From: Liopterus haemorrhoidalis
Lineage: Eukaryota > Arthropoda > Insecta > Coleoptera > Dytiscidae
Assembly (NCBI GenBank): GCA_963971575.1
Contig: OZ020618.1
Location: 28,386,540-28,450,539, forward strand
Direction: 5' to 3'
DNA: 64,000 nt
Each line of letters starts with the position of its first letter. The first letter of the stretch is position 1. The notes below the pieces were generated by a model that saw only the letters and a list, made by a program, of their open reading frames with translations, did not search any database and was not told the origin of the DNA. A program made the translations under genes and the position numbers. Below are positions 10,257 to 19,610 of the stretch, in pieces.

Positions 10257-11564
10257 AGTCTGGCCTATATAATGATCGCCTCCATCAAGAGTCCAACCTT
10301 AAATACGTCTGCTATGTATTTAAATCAGGGATGGATAACGTAACGTAACGATACCCGATAACATTATAATAACGATTCAACTAAAATTTCTAATATAATA
10401 ACGTAACGATATTTTTATAACGTTATAATAACCTATAACGATTCATAAAAAGTTATTTTGTAACGTTATTTTAATAACTTAACTTTAATCTTTTTATTTT
10501 TCCAATCACGAGAAAAGATGGGATATTTTTTACAGCAAAATACACATAGATAAACTGAAATTCTCAAAATACCTCACAATTACCCGTTAATAGTTAACGG
10601 GTAACAAGTAATCAAAATCGGAGCGGGTACTTTAATAATAAGTCAGGTAGCGTGTACCCGGGTACCCATCATTTATAATATATACACAACGTTTTCAATT
10701 GCAATCAATGATAATTAATATATTTAGTAAAAATGCATAACTAACAAAACGATATTTTAAAAAAAGAATATGTACGTATGAAAGTACGTCCATGTTGAAA
10801 TATTTTGTATGAATCACCGATATAAGTTATTGGATATGCACATAAGAAAGTGAAATACAATCGAACAAGAGCGCCGTAGATAATGTTGTTTTGGTGTCAT
10901 TAATTGAATTGTGACAAGTGAAACCAAATATGTGTTGCATATGTTTTATTATTTCGTCATAGTTATCTGTCATAGTTCAAATGAAAAAATCAGACTTTAT
11001 CTACATCTATGTAGTTTTTGATAATGACTAGGTAACTTTTACAGGAGTTCATTAAGTTCATTATGCGCGGAATATGAAAAATATTTCACAGCGTGCGATG
11101 TGAGGAGGTTAGTTGTTGGATACATAATGCATTTATTATTTGATGGTTGTGGATAAACATTATTATTTGTTAACATATATTTTAGTAAGTTTAGCATTAT
11201 AATCAGGCATGGCCAAATTTTTACTTACTCTTCCTTATTGTGTCTGACAGAGACCGAGACCGTGAGAGCCTGAGGACAAAAATAAAAAATAGTACAGTTA
11301 AATGACACGTTTTATACCTACATGTCAAAAATAGTAAGGCATTAGGCGTTTACGTTTAGTCATTCCTCAAGATTACTAAGATTGATCTAGTGACGTCACA
11401 AGATTAGTCGGATTGCTCAGATTTTGTTAACATTTTCGTAGGCAATATAAGTCTGAAGGTAAGTAGTGACGCCTGGTGACGGTGGCGCTAAATGCAACTG
11501 TCAAATTTCTGTCGTTGATTATGAGTTTATTACCAATAATAGAATTCTGTCACAAACGGCACTT
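10257..11564. other. Repeat-rich non-coding stretch
   Basis: At 10326-10500 there is a run of TAACG-type units (ATAACGTAACGAT and variants) starting CAGGGATGGATAACG, which looks like one end of a hAT element whose other end I could not fix. At 10675-10905 lies a copy of the repeat also found at 28952-29150. The rest shows nothing recognisable. Confidence 0.4.
10675..10905 (+). repeat. Interspersed repeat, copy 1
   Basis: Several blocks match 28952-29150 in the same order: CAATTGCAATCAATGA, AACAAAACGATA, TATTTTGTATGAATCACCGA and AAAATACAATC-type stretches. It is non-coding and of unknown class. Confidence 0.6.
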
Positions 11565-12125
11565 ATTTTTTATTTTTATTTATTTTACTGTATAGGATAC
11601 ACAACAGAATATCCCCACGAATGGGTTATTCCAATTACAGTGTAACACAAATTATATATAAAGTGTACACATCTTATGTCTACAAAATTAATAATTTAAC
11701 AATATAAATATACAATAATAATAACAATAATAGTATTTTATGGAAACTGTATCAGTGACAATTCATAAATTGTAAAGAAAATTTTTTTTGAAGGAAAACA
11801 TTGAAGATGAAAATATGTCAATATAAGCAGCATGTTCATTAACTGTCCTACGAATTCTTATCATGGGAGAATTCATTTTTGGGTTGGTAAGGCAAGCTGA
11901 AGTATGAAACAAGATGGGATTTCTAACCTGATGTTGATAAATATTGTAACTAATATAACTGAGCAACTCGAGTGCGTCAAAGTTATTATTAACAATTTTG
12001 TAACCGATCACAGCATCATTAAAAAGTCGTCTGTTAACCAAACTAGTCATATTATAGAAATCTAAGTTAAATTCATATGATTCATAATAATTTTTTTGTT
12101 TTACTCTATAATTTAGACGATTAAT
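11565..12125 (-). pseudogene. Non-LTR retrotransposon 3' end (ORF2 C-terminus and 3' UTR)
   Basis: On the minus strand the open frame 12050-11763, and its extension back to about 12120, encodes the extreme C-terminus of a CR1/Jockey-type reverse transcriptase protein. It has the pattern RR.FNDA..YKIVNN.FD..ELLS.I, then R..ILFH, SPMIRIRRTVNE, DIFSSSMF.FKK. The frame ends near 11763, followed by about 190 bp of 3' UTR and an A-rich tail, seen as T-rich sequence at 11565-11592 on the plus strand. The catalytic domain is missing, so this is a 5'-truncated dead copy, the normal outcome of LINE insertion. Confidence 0.75.
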
Positions 12126-12477
12126 AATTTTTTTTTGTATTTTACTTATTACGTCTATTTAGTTAAGTTATGTTTTCAACACATTCCAAATGGCTGTAAA
12201 ATTCAATTTACCCGCTCTAACCCCCACCACCAGCAATCCATTAATCCTAGCAATCGTGCCAGATCATCGGATTGCTCTGGCGGATCAATCGGATTGACTA
12301 AAAATAAGCTAATATGCACGCTCCGACTGACTTTAAGAACGAATCGGGCGCACTTGGATCGCTCGGATTGATCTGACTGACTAAATGTAAACACCTATTG
12401 CAAGTTGTAGATAAATCATAATCAGTCAGAGCTTAACTCTGATTGCTGCCTGGTTATAATACTTATTAGTACGGGAT
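12126..12477. other. Non-coding stretch with repeated GGATTG motifs
   Basis: A block at 12240-12380 repeats CGGATTGCTC, CGGATTGAC and CGGATTGATC, and related motifs occur at 11370-11420. Opposed open frames of 78 and 63 codons overlap there, which is typical of biased repeats rather than genes. Confidence 0.4.
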
Positions 12478-12660
12478 TAGTATACAAAATTTCTGGAAAA
12501 TATTATAAGCGTCTATCTGTCTGTACGGTAGATACTGTGGATAAACGTCTATACCTAGAGAGTAATAATTTTTCGTGGAAAGTATGAATATATAGTTCTT
12601 TGACCCACATATGTGAAAAATTCACAACCTTCGAAAAACATTAACTACATAAAACATGTA
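12478..12660 (+). repeat. Degenerate HINE-like fragment
   Basis: The pieces CTATCTGTCTGTACGGTAGA, CTAGAGAGTAATAATTTT and TTTGACCCACATATG correspond in order to the GTCT stretch, the CTAGAGAGTTGAAATTTGGC block and TTTGACCCGC of the copy at 8753-9570. Confidence 0.5.
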
Positions 12661-12891
12661 CCTGCCAACACACAGAATATTTTATATTTTTGAAAAAAAA
12701 ACTAGGTTTTTTTAATTCCACGTATAATAATGAATGTAAGCTCTAAATAGTTAGATCAGGAGTCCCGAAACTTTATCTGAACACGGCCACACTCCGCTGG
12801 ACGCTTGAAAAGGATGCTGTTGCAAAAAATTATAATAAATATTTATGATAAAAATAACTTCTTATTTTACTTTCATTGAAAATCTGAAATA

Positions 12892-13545
12892 CTCCCTCCG
12901 TCCGAAAATATGGTACACATTTACAATTTTAATTGATTAGAATGATTTTATTAATGAAATAGTTACAAATATCAAGTAAAACGAAAAATAATACTATAAG
13001 TTTTAATTTAACAAGGACGTGGCTGACTCCACAGCTTGTATGGAACATGACAATGTTGTTTGTAATCGTCCCTTACGATGAAGTTTCTCCTTATTAATGT
13101 GGGGAATCTTACAGGTATTCCCTGCTTTTCCTAACATGGTTGCTTCTAGTCAATTTTGCAATGTTAGTAAAACATTATCAAGGGTTTGTATGTTAAACGC
13201 ATTAAATACATTTTGTACGCATTCAATCATTTCGTCGATTATATTCGGTGAAGCTTATATTCGCTATTTGGCGGTTGTGATTCAAGTCCATTTGGAACTT
13301 CTTCCTTGCAATTCAATACAATTTTGATAAAAAATCTCCATTTTGTTAGAACAACTGGTGTCATTTTAATTTGTCTAAAATACGCGTTTTTTTTTCTGCG
13401 AATTACTTTTAACATATGCAAAACTATTTTCACGCCCTTTATTTATTAGTTGCCTAGCAACCACTTATTTAGAAATAAAAACAAAAAAAGATCAAGATAA
13501 TATTACTTTAATATTTCGTTAATTCGTTAATTCGGAAGGAGGGAG
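12892..13545 (-). mobile_element. mariner element with Stowaway-type ends and plant-mariner-like transposase tail
   Basis: Ends are CTCCCTCCGTCCGAAAATAT at the left and TTCGGAAGGAGGGAG at the right, flanked by TA at both sides (12890-12891, 13546-13547). This end sequence is the one known from Stowaway MITEs and plant mariner-like elements. On the minus strand, 13433-13240 contains VPNGLESQPPNSEYK, comparable to the CQPPNSPD block of DD39D-type transposases. After a frame change, about 13241-13010 reads IDEMIECVQNVFNAF, then QTLDNVLLTLQN, CKIPHINKEKL and LQTTLSC. That is the conserved C-terminal order of that family (LDNVF.SLQ, NNYK.PHM.KE.L, LP..ISC). One internal stop is present, and the N-terminus and first catalytic blocks are missing. 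Comparison is from memory of family motifs. Confidence 0.75.
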
Positions 13546-13589
13546 TATATTTAAAGAACTGTCGAAATAAATAAATAAATACTAATAGG

Positions 13590-13935
13590 TTCCCAACGCC
13601 TAGATAAGCGTAGGCGCAAATAGCCTTTGTTGCTGTGAGCCAAAATTTTTAACTAACTAACCTAGATAGGCGTATAAGCGGCAGAGAAGGTAAGTTCTCC
13701 ATTTGTAGACCGCCGGTCATAGATATGAAAGCCACCTGGTCAGTGTAACGTTTCGACCGGTCCTATTATCTCTGTATAAGTAGGTACTCATTTATAAGTA
13801 TTAAATACTTGAGGCTGAGTCAACCCCAGAGCTGTCTGACCAATATCGGAAGATAAAAATCCGAAGGAGGTGGGAGGTATCGAACCAGCGTCTCTGTGTT
13901 CTGTAGGCAACCGTCTTACCACGGAGCCATGGTAA
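13590..13935 (-). repeat. tRNA-headed SINE, family S1, copy 2
   Basis: On the minus strand the head reads TGGCTCCGTGGTAAGACGG (A box) and GCTGGTTCGATACC (B box), followed by the S1 body. The 3' part is interrupted by the 48-bp insertion at 13613-13660. The copy at 55960-56180 has the uninterrupted form CGCCTAGATAGGCG. Confidence 0.8.
13613..13660 (+). mobile_element. 48-bp mini-retroposon with 14-bp target duplication
   Basis: The segment begins GGCGCAAATAGCC and ends TTTTTAACTAACTAA. It is flanked by CCTAGATAAGCGTA (13599-13612) and CCTAGATAGGCGTA (13661-13674). The uninterrupted S1 copy at 55960 lacks it. Closely similar segments lie at 19154-19200, 35257-35306 and 54315-54348. The pattern is that of an extremely 5'-truncated LINE 3' end with a TAAC tail. 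Confidence 0.75.
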
Positions 13936-15103
13936 CCGCTAAAAAATAATAATAACTCTTATCGAAATAATAATAGTAATATAATTAATAATAGAAATAA
14001 GTATTTTATGAAATTTATTTTATTTAGTTATAATTAGTTATTATTTTCGGATGTTCTGATTATTCTAATTTTTTTAAATTGGTACTATCTGTATACAGGA
14101 TGTAACACGATAGAGAAAAAGCGATTTTTCTCTGATGTGTTTAGAGATACAAAAACACATTTTATGTCAAATATGTAGTATTTTTATTAAGCTATATGAA
14201 TCTTGACAAATATGGAAAAATTTATGTATAGTGTGAATTTTCACACATTTCAGGATTTTGTAGGTATTTAATAAGTGTAAGAATACATAATACTGATGTC
14301 TAGGAATATTTGTTCTATAATCACATCAAAATCAACAGATTTTTGATAATTATTTATTATATATTTTACCCTCGTCCATGTTCTTCGTAGGTAAGCGAAT
14401 GTGAGCTCTGTGAGAGTAAAACCACGAATATGTAATTTATCAACCATCAAAATCAAAGAGTAAAGTAAAAGAATCGCAGTATTATAATCATTTTCATTAT
14501 TTTCAACAATAAAGTCCTTACAGGACACAAGTAGCGTTGTTTCTGTACTTTAAAATTATGCGTAGTGCATTCATTCAGTTTTTTCAGAATCAAACTACCC
14601 TCTTAACTTCATCCCCTTACTATCGCAAATTGCAATCAATAAAATTGTATATTACTGCGTCACAAACTTATACAATGCCTACTACCGTACACCTGAGTGC
14701 ATTTGAACACGTGCTAACCCCCTAGTACGATACACAATATAGGCCAGGTTTTATCTCCTTTCACCCTTTAAGATAAACGTACATTGACATTTAAATTTGG
14801 TTGATCAGACAAAAACTACGATGGTTTTATGCAGTTTGTCTGACTAACAATAAACAGATAAACGAGAAATATACTTTGCTAGAATGGTCGGCCATATTTT
14901 TATACTTAAGAAATACTTACATATGTTTTTAAAACGAGAAATCTATATAATTATTAAATATGTTATAAAATCGTGAGTGCATAGTTTTTACCCATAATAT
15001 TTTACAAATCAAAATCTCACAAAAATATATGTAAAGAGCAAATATTTGTAGCAGCAGATGGTTTATGACCTATCTGACAGAAATCCTAAGCATTCCATAT
15101 TCT
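13936..15103. other. Non-coding stretch with one HINE fragment
   Basis: At 14212-14275 there is a HINE-like terminal fragment (GTGTGAATTTTCACACATTT, then CAGGATTTTGTAGGTAT). A minus-strand frame of 86 codons (14528-14268) has no domain I recognise. Nothing else is supported. Confidence 0.4.
14212..14275 (-). repeat. HINE-like repeat, terminal fragment
   Basis: The hairpin GTGTGAATTTTCACAC and the subterminal AGGATTTTGTAGGTATTTAA are present, and the rest of the element is missing. Confidence 0.65.
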
Positions 15104-15106
15104 AAT

Positions 15107-15138
15107 TTCCGTACCAAATTTTTATTTTGTACGGAAAT
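15107..15138. repeat. Hairpin-forming inverted repeat
   Basis: TTCCGTAC and GTACGGAA form a perfect 8-bp stem around an AT-rich loop. A related half-site (CCGTACGG) follows at about 15184. No function is implied. Confidence 0.6.
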
Positions 15139-15975
15139 TTTTATTTAATTAAGTACCAAATTTCTGACTTTATTGGTAATTTCCCGTACGGACTTCTTCA
15201 AAGTAACATATTTAAAATTTTGTTTGACTAACTCTTAGTAAAATTTGCCAACCTTGTCAAACTGGTCACGTATTTTACTTTGGAAATTAATTTATTTCAT
15301 CACTGCCGAACTGACATATCCTCTCAGCAAGCACAGTTACCTACAAATCTTCATACAATTAACACCAATTCTTCATACCGTCAGCATCGTTCCATATCAA
15401 ATACAAAATCATTAAAAACACTTATCTTTTATTTAAAATGAATCAATCCCATAATCCCACAGATTATTTAATTTTTTATTCGTTACTTTTTTTGAACTAT
15501 TTGCAAGCACTGTGATTTCCTTGCATAAAGATTGTTTCATTTAAAAATGTCTCGTCAAATCCCTAAACGGTTACCTCGGGCGTTCCACAAGGATCAATCC
15601 TCGGTCCTTTCCTCTTCTTGATTTATGTCAATGACTTTCCCTCCTACATTGGTGGAACCAGTATTTTATACGCTGATGACACAACGTTAATTGCAAGATC
15701 GTCATCACTTGTTGATGTTACCACTATTAATAACATCGAAATGCAGAGAGCTAAGTACTGGTTCGACACCAATCGACTCTCCCTAAACCTCAACAAGACC
15801 CAACAAATTCTTTTAACACTAAAACCAAACAATTTTGATAATCCGAAATCCGTGAACTTATTGAGGGTACTAATTGATCCCAAACTCACTTGGGATCAGC
15901 ATGTCAGTGTTTTAGCAAAAAAATTGTGTTCTGTAACATATTTGCTAAGAAACCTGACATCCATTGTAAGTGTAA

Positions 15976-16126
15976 AGCCTGGTTTATAATAGATATGTTA
16001 TGGAACATAAGCATAAAAATTACACTACTCTCTTTGTTCTGTTTATTACAAACAGATGTTTTGAAGGGTCAAATCTATTGTTTAATGCATATGCAGTTAT
16101 GCTATGGGCTTATTATAAACCAGTCT
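15976..16126. mobile_element. PIF/Harbinger-type MITE inserted in LINE frame
   Basis: Ends are AGCCTGGTTTATAATAG and CTTATTATAAACCAGTCT, with TAA on both sides (15973-15975, 16127-16129). Removing it plus one TAA joins the LINE frame cleanly (VSVSLRIAYY). The sister copy at 1691-1837 shares most of the interior. Confidence 0.85.
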
Positions 16127-16176
16127 TAAGTCTTAGAATTGCATACTATGCATTATTCCACTCCCAAATGACATAT

Positions 16177-16420
16177 CGCTCATTAATTGCAACAGTGCCA
16201 TATCTCAAAATTTGTAATTTTTCAGAAAACGCATTTGTTTGTAAAGTACTATTGCTTCAATGAGTGCTACGACGATAGATTTAATTTTATAGCGGAGACT
16301 TATGCAAGTTGAGTTTAGGACCCTATGCCAGTTAAAAGACCACCTCGAAGTGATTTCTTCTACACCACTAACTCAATAAGGACGATTTTTGAGTTACGTC
16401 ATTGTTGCATTAAATGAGCG
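16177..16420. mobile_element. TIR MITE with about 40-bp ends inserted in LINE frame
   Basis: The left end (CGCTCATTAATTGCAACAGT and on to CTCAAAA) and the right end (TTTTGAGTTACG...GCATTAAATGAGCG) are inverted copies for about 40 bp. The duplication is ATAT, or TA if the ends include one more base each; a palindromic target leaves this open. Removing it restores the LINE reading frame, which fixes the insertion point. Confidence 0.8.
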
Positions 16421-17257
16421 ATATGGCATTACAGCATGGGGTCATTCAGCAGCAGCTAACAGAATTTTTAGCTTACAACGACGCGCAATCAGAGTAATGA
16501 CACGTTCACCCTACAGACCTGATTGTCGCAATAATTTTATTTCTTTAGATATAATGACTTTTCCATCTGCGGTCATGTACCATTCCCTAACTTTGACCCA
16601 TAAAAAAATATGCAGTTTTCAAACTCATGCGGAAATACACCAATACAACACAAGAGGCAGGTCGAATTTATATCCAGACTTTCGAGACTTACTAAATCTC
16701 GTAATTGTGAGAACTTCTATGCAGTTAAACTACTTAATAAGTTACCAGTGGAACTCAGAAGTTTGGGTTATAACGAATTCAAAAAAGGAATGAAGCAATT
16801 TTTTTACTGAACATCCATTTTACTCCATAGAAGAATTATTTAATTATAGGTTTTAAAAATTGATGTGAAGTGTGAATTTTCACACATTTCAGGGTTTTGC
16901 AGGTATTTAGTAAGTGAATGATGATTATTTGGGATGCCAAAACAAATTTTATATTAAATTTTTTTTTTTGTTAATTTTAATTCGAACGCCTAATACCATT
17001 ATTTAGGTTTCTAAATATGTGCAGTATTTTTTTTTTTATATAGCAAGGTTCTTTAAGATTTTGAAAATTGCGCCTATGGCTTTCATTGGTTGTTATAAGC
17101 TCCGACCCTCTGATTTCGTGTACATTGAAACAGAATTTAATTATAATTTCAACAATTTCCACTGGTTATTAAATTTACGCTTTTAAAAATTAAATGCAAT
17201 ATTTGCCAAAATATAACTAGAATTTAAAAAAAATAATATAAACATAAAAATTTGTCT

Positions 17258-17335
17258 CTTCTCGTGGGGATTGAACTGACTTAGTTGGATGAAAAAGCCA
17301 GCGCAAGTACCACTACACCAAGATAAGCCTTCCAT
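17258..17335 (-). repeat. tRNA-like segment inside HINE-like repeat
   Basis: On the minus strand, TTGGTGTAGTGGTACTTGCGC (A-box-like, 17310-17330) is followed by CAGTTCAATCCCC (B-box-like, about 17262-17275). No acceptor stem could be assembled, so it is not annotated as a tRNA gene. Confidence 0.55.
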
Positions 17336-17808
17336 TCGATCTTGTTACAAAGCAATAACTTGTGTACATTATTAGCCAAAAAACACAAAAAATTCGTTTT
17401 TTTCCAAAAACATAATCTGATCAAAAATTCCTGTTGTACTATTCCGGTTCACACCAATGTACATTACTTAGAATTTTTTCAGATTTTTAGTTTAAACCAT
17501 CTGGGCTACAGGGTGTGGGACAAAAATTTTTTTGCACAATTTTGGCAAAAATCGCTTCAAAATAATTTATTTTGCAAAAATAAAAATTTGATCGTTAATC
17601 CACGTACCAAGGGCTTTCATTTGATACCCTACTCAGAATTATAAAAAAATATTTTTATATTCGATGAGCACATATTTGTTTATATTTTTAGGGGGATATG
17701 TTTTTTAGATGTTTTAGTATTTTTCCTATGTGCGGGTCAAAAAGTTGTAAAAGCATGCCAAATTTCAACTCTCTAGGTTTAGCCGTTTGGCTACAATTTT
17801 TACCGAAC

Positions 17809-17836
17809 AGACAGACAGACAGACAGACAGACAGAC
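17809..17836. repeat. (GACA)n microsatellite in HINE-like repeat
   Basis: About seven GACA units, against seven (as GTCT) at 8803-8831 and three at 6301 and 58630. The tract is at the same place in each copy, so it is part of the element and varies in length between copies. Confidence 0.85.
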
Positions 17837-17888
17837 GACAAAATGACGGTATAAGGGTTTTTTGGTCATACCTACAAAACCCTAAAAA

Positions 17889-18005
17889 TGTAATGCAAAT
17901 CCTGTAATCGTATAATAATTGTATAATTAAATGTATATGTCTTGACTGACTTAAAACAGATTTAATGTAACTAAGTGAATAAATATATTTTTATTAATAA
18001 ACAGT
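17889..18005 (+). repeat. LINE 3' UTR and tail
   Basis: The AT-rich DNA with TTGACTGACTTAAA followed by GTGAATAAATATATTTTTATT looks like the 3' UTR and A-rich tail of the CR1-type LINE broken by the HINE insertion. Assignment is by position and composition. Confidence 0.45.
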
Positions 18006-18925
18006 GCAAGATCTTCTTTAATGTACGCAATATAAATGTATTCAAATCTGAATCTACACGAATTACCCACAAATTAACATGCAATAAATCTGCTCTAACG
18101 TGAAGTAATAGCTTAGTATATTTTAAAAGAACCTACCTAATATAATAAACAAATTAGCTGAAAGCTAACAAGTTCCTGGTATTATATATGTATGCTGTTT
18201 GTAATTTTGAATTTTTACCATTTCTTCCCTGTAAAAAATAATCGGGAGAAATAGTCACGCTTAACGTTCACGCAGGTCACAGAAATAAGCAGTTGACTTC
18301 GGTCAGATATCAATACAGTGAATTAAACTAAAGCAAGTTAAAACTCCTGAAAATGGAAGACCCATCGTAACTCGCTAAAAATAAAGACCCGCGCCTGTCT
18401 TCTTTGTAACTCCCCTAAAAGTTTACGTATTGTTCAGCATCTCCCAAATTAGTCATTGAACCAATCAAAGAAAAATGATTATGTTACGTTACGTAAGAAA
18501 ATTTAAGGAATAATAATTTGGATATATGCTTGTTCGCGACTTCTGCTATCATACGCATTATTGCATAAGATGCATAAGCACAGAAAAGGTCAACTTGGTA
18601 AACTTCTATGCTATGCTGACATGTATTTATGCTATGCTTTTGTAAAGACCAAACATTAATAAATAGATCAACTTTGATATTTTGATTCATCTTTACGGTA
18701 CTATGCGTCCATTCTATGCACCTATACTCAGTGTTTATGGAGCTTCATTATAAACAAGGCACAAGAAACGATTTGAAAGCAAAGACGTGAAAACCTCCGA
18801 GCGAGAACTTTAGCTGTGGATCGTGATGTGACGGACAGAGATTAGCCATAAAGATCATCTTAAATAACTTCAATAATATAACAATAATTTATAGAAAATA
18901 CATCTCCATAGTATGGGTACCATCC
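18006..18925. other. Unassigned stretch
   Basis: No domain, bounded repeat or RNA gene is recognised. A run at 18550-18720 repeats ATGCTATGC/TATGCAC-type words in a slightly less AT-rich context. Confidence 0.4.
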
Positions 18926-18929
18926 AGCA

Positions 18930-19610
18930 TAGGCATTAAAAGCAATGAAAAAAACTAATATTGCAGCCAAAAAAGCCACCAAGACCACGGAACAGATAGA
19001 TATGCATATTCCAATTAGATATTTTAAAACTATTATAAAGAAAAATATAAGAAATAGTTGGAATAATGAATGGTCAGAAATAGATGAACCACCTCCGGCA
19101 AATAAAAATCGGCACCACCCGATGGCCCGGAAGAAAGAATAGAAAGAAAAAAGTCAGTTAGTAAAAATTTTTGGCGCACAGCAACGAAGGCTATTTGCGC
19201 GAATAGAAAGGAAGAAGTAGTAATTACGCGACTTAGGATTGGACACACCTTCCCCACTCATCCCCAAACATCTATGCGAACATACCAAACCAACAAAATG
19301 CGACACTTGTGACACGACACGAACAGCCAGACAGATCCTAGCAGAATGTCCAAAATACACCACACAACGAACAAACAACCAATTGCACACCACTCAATAA
19401 AAAACATTTTAGGCAACAACCCAGACTCAATAAATAATGTCATTTCATATTTAAAAAGCATTAATGTATATAATAAAATATAATTGTTAAACTTTGTATT
19501 ATATAGTCTTATAAAATGTATATATGTACACACTTTGTAATATAAGATCTGTAGGTGCTAATGGCCCTAGCAGCTGAAGCACCCCTAAATAAACAATAAA
19601 TAAAAAATTT
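18930..19610 (+). pseudogene. Jockey-type LINE 3' end (C-terminal zinc finger and 3' UTR)
   Basis: The 5' part (18945-19139) encodes MHIPIRYFKTIIKKNI and SWNNEWSEID, matching the linker after the RNase H domain of Jockey-group ORF2 proteins. After a 47-bp insertion the frame continues as RKEEVVITRLRIGHT. After another frame change come TKCDTCDTT and ILAECPKY, the C-terminal CCHC-like zinc finger. The protein is not intact. The 3' UTR ends in the hairpin GGTGCT...AGCACC (19554-19583) and the A-rich tail AAATAAACAATAAATAAAA. Confidence 0.75.
19154..19200 (-). mobile_element. 47-bp mini-retroposon with 17-bp target duplication
   Basis: The insertion lies within LINE coding DNA and is flanked by GAATAGAAAGAAAAAAG (19137-19153) and GAATAGAAAGGAAGAAG (19201-19217), a 17-bp duplication with two differences. 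On the minus strand it reads GCGCAAATAGCCTTCGTTGC, then TGTGCGCC, and ends in TTTTTACTAACTGA. It is the opposite-strand counterpart of 13613-13660. Confidence 0.75.

Larger units (their letters stand above)
15530..16858 (+). pseudogene. CR1-type non-LTR retrotransposon reverse transcriptase, broken
   Basis: The remnant encodes the C-terminal half of an ORF2 reverse transcriptase, which copies LINE RNA at a nicked chromosomal target. From 15570 it reads TSGVPQGSILGPFLFLIYVND, then SILYADDTTLIA with the catalytic YADD, then LNLNKTQQILL and KLTWDQHV (thumb). The frame is cut at 15976-16126 by a Harbinger-type MITE and at 16177-16420 by a second MITE. Deleting each with one target copy restores the frame (LRIAYYALFHSQMTYG, then ITAWGHSA...IFSLQRRAIRVM). 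The tail has the family pattern YNTR, FYAVKLLNKLP and FYSIEE, with two frame changes, one in a T-run at 16798-16805. A stop lies near 15559, before the RT block. Confidence 0.85.
16853..17888 (-). mobile_element. HINE-like repeat (family A), longest reference copy
   Basis: On the minus strand it opens near TTTTTAGGGTTTTGTAGGTA, then GACCAAAAAACCC, then (GTCT)n (complement of GACA units at 17809-17836). Next come CCGTTTGGC and a long AT-rich body with a tRNA-like segment. The subterminal inverse ATACCTGCAAAACCCTG and a perfect hairpin GTGTGAAAATTCACAC lie near the 3' end. Architecture matches Helentron-associated elements (subTIRs, GTCY microsatellite, 3' hairpin). It lies in the 3' UTR of the LINE, whose tail resumes after 17888. 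Confidence 0.7.

Noticed and set aside
14268..14528. 86-codon minus-strand open frame as a small gene
   Set aside because: No domain, no conserved neighbour, and its end overlaps a HINE-like fragment; support is too weak.
17809..17836. CRISPR-like or regulatory array at the GACA tract
   Set aside because: It is a plain tetranucleotide microsatellite at a fixed place in a dispersed repeat; there are no spacers.
19137..19217. The 47-bp segment as native LINE coding sequence (it translates without stops as WRTATKAICANRK)
   Set aside because: The 17-bp direct flanks and the homologous 48-bp insertion in a SINE at 13613 show it is an insertion.
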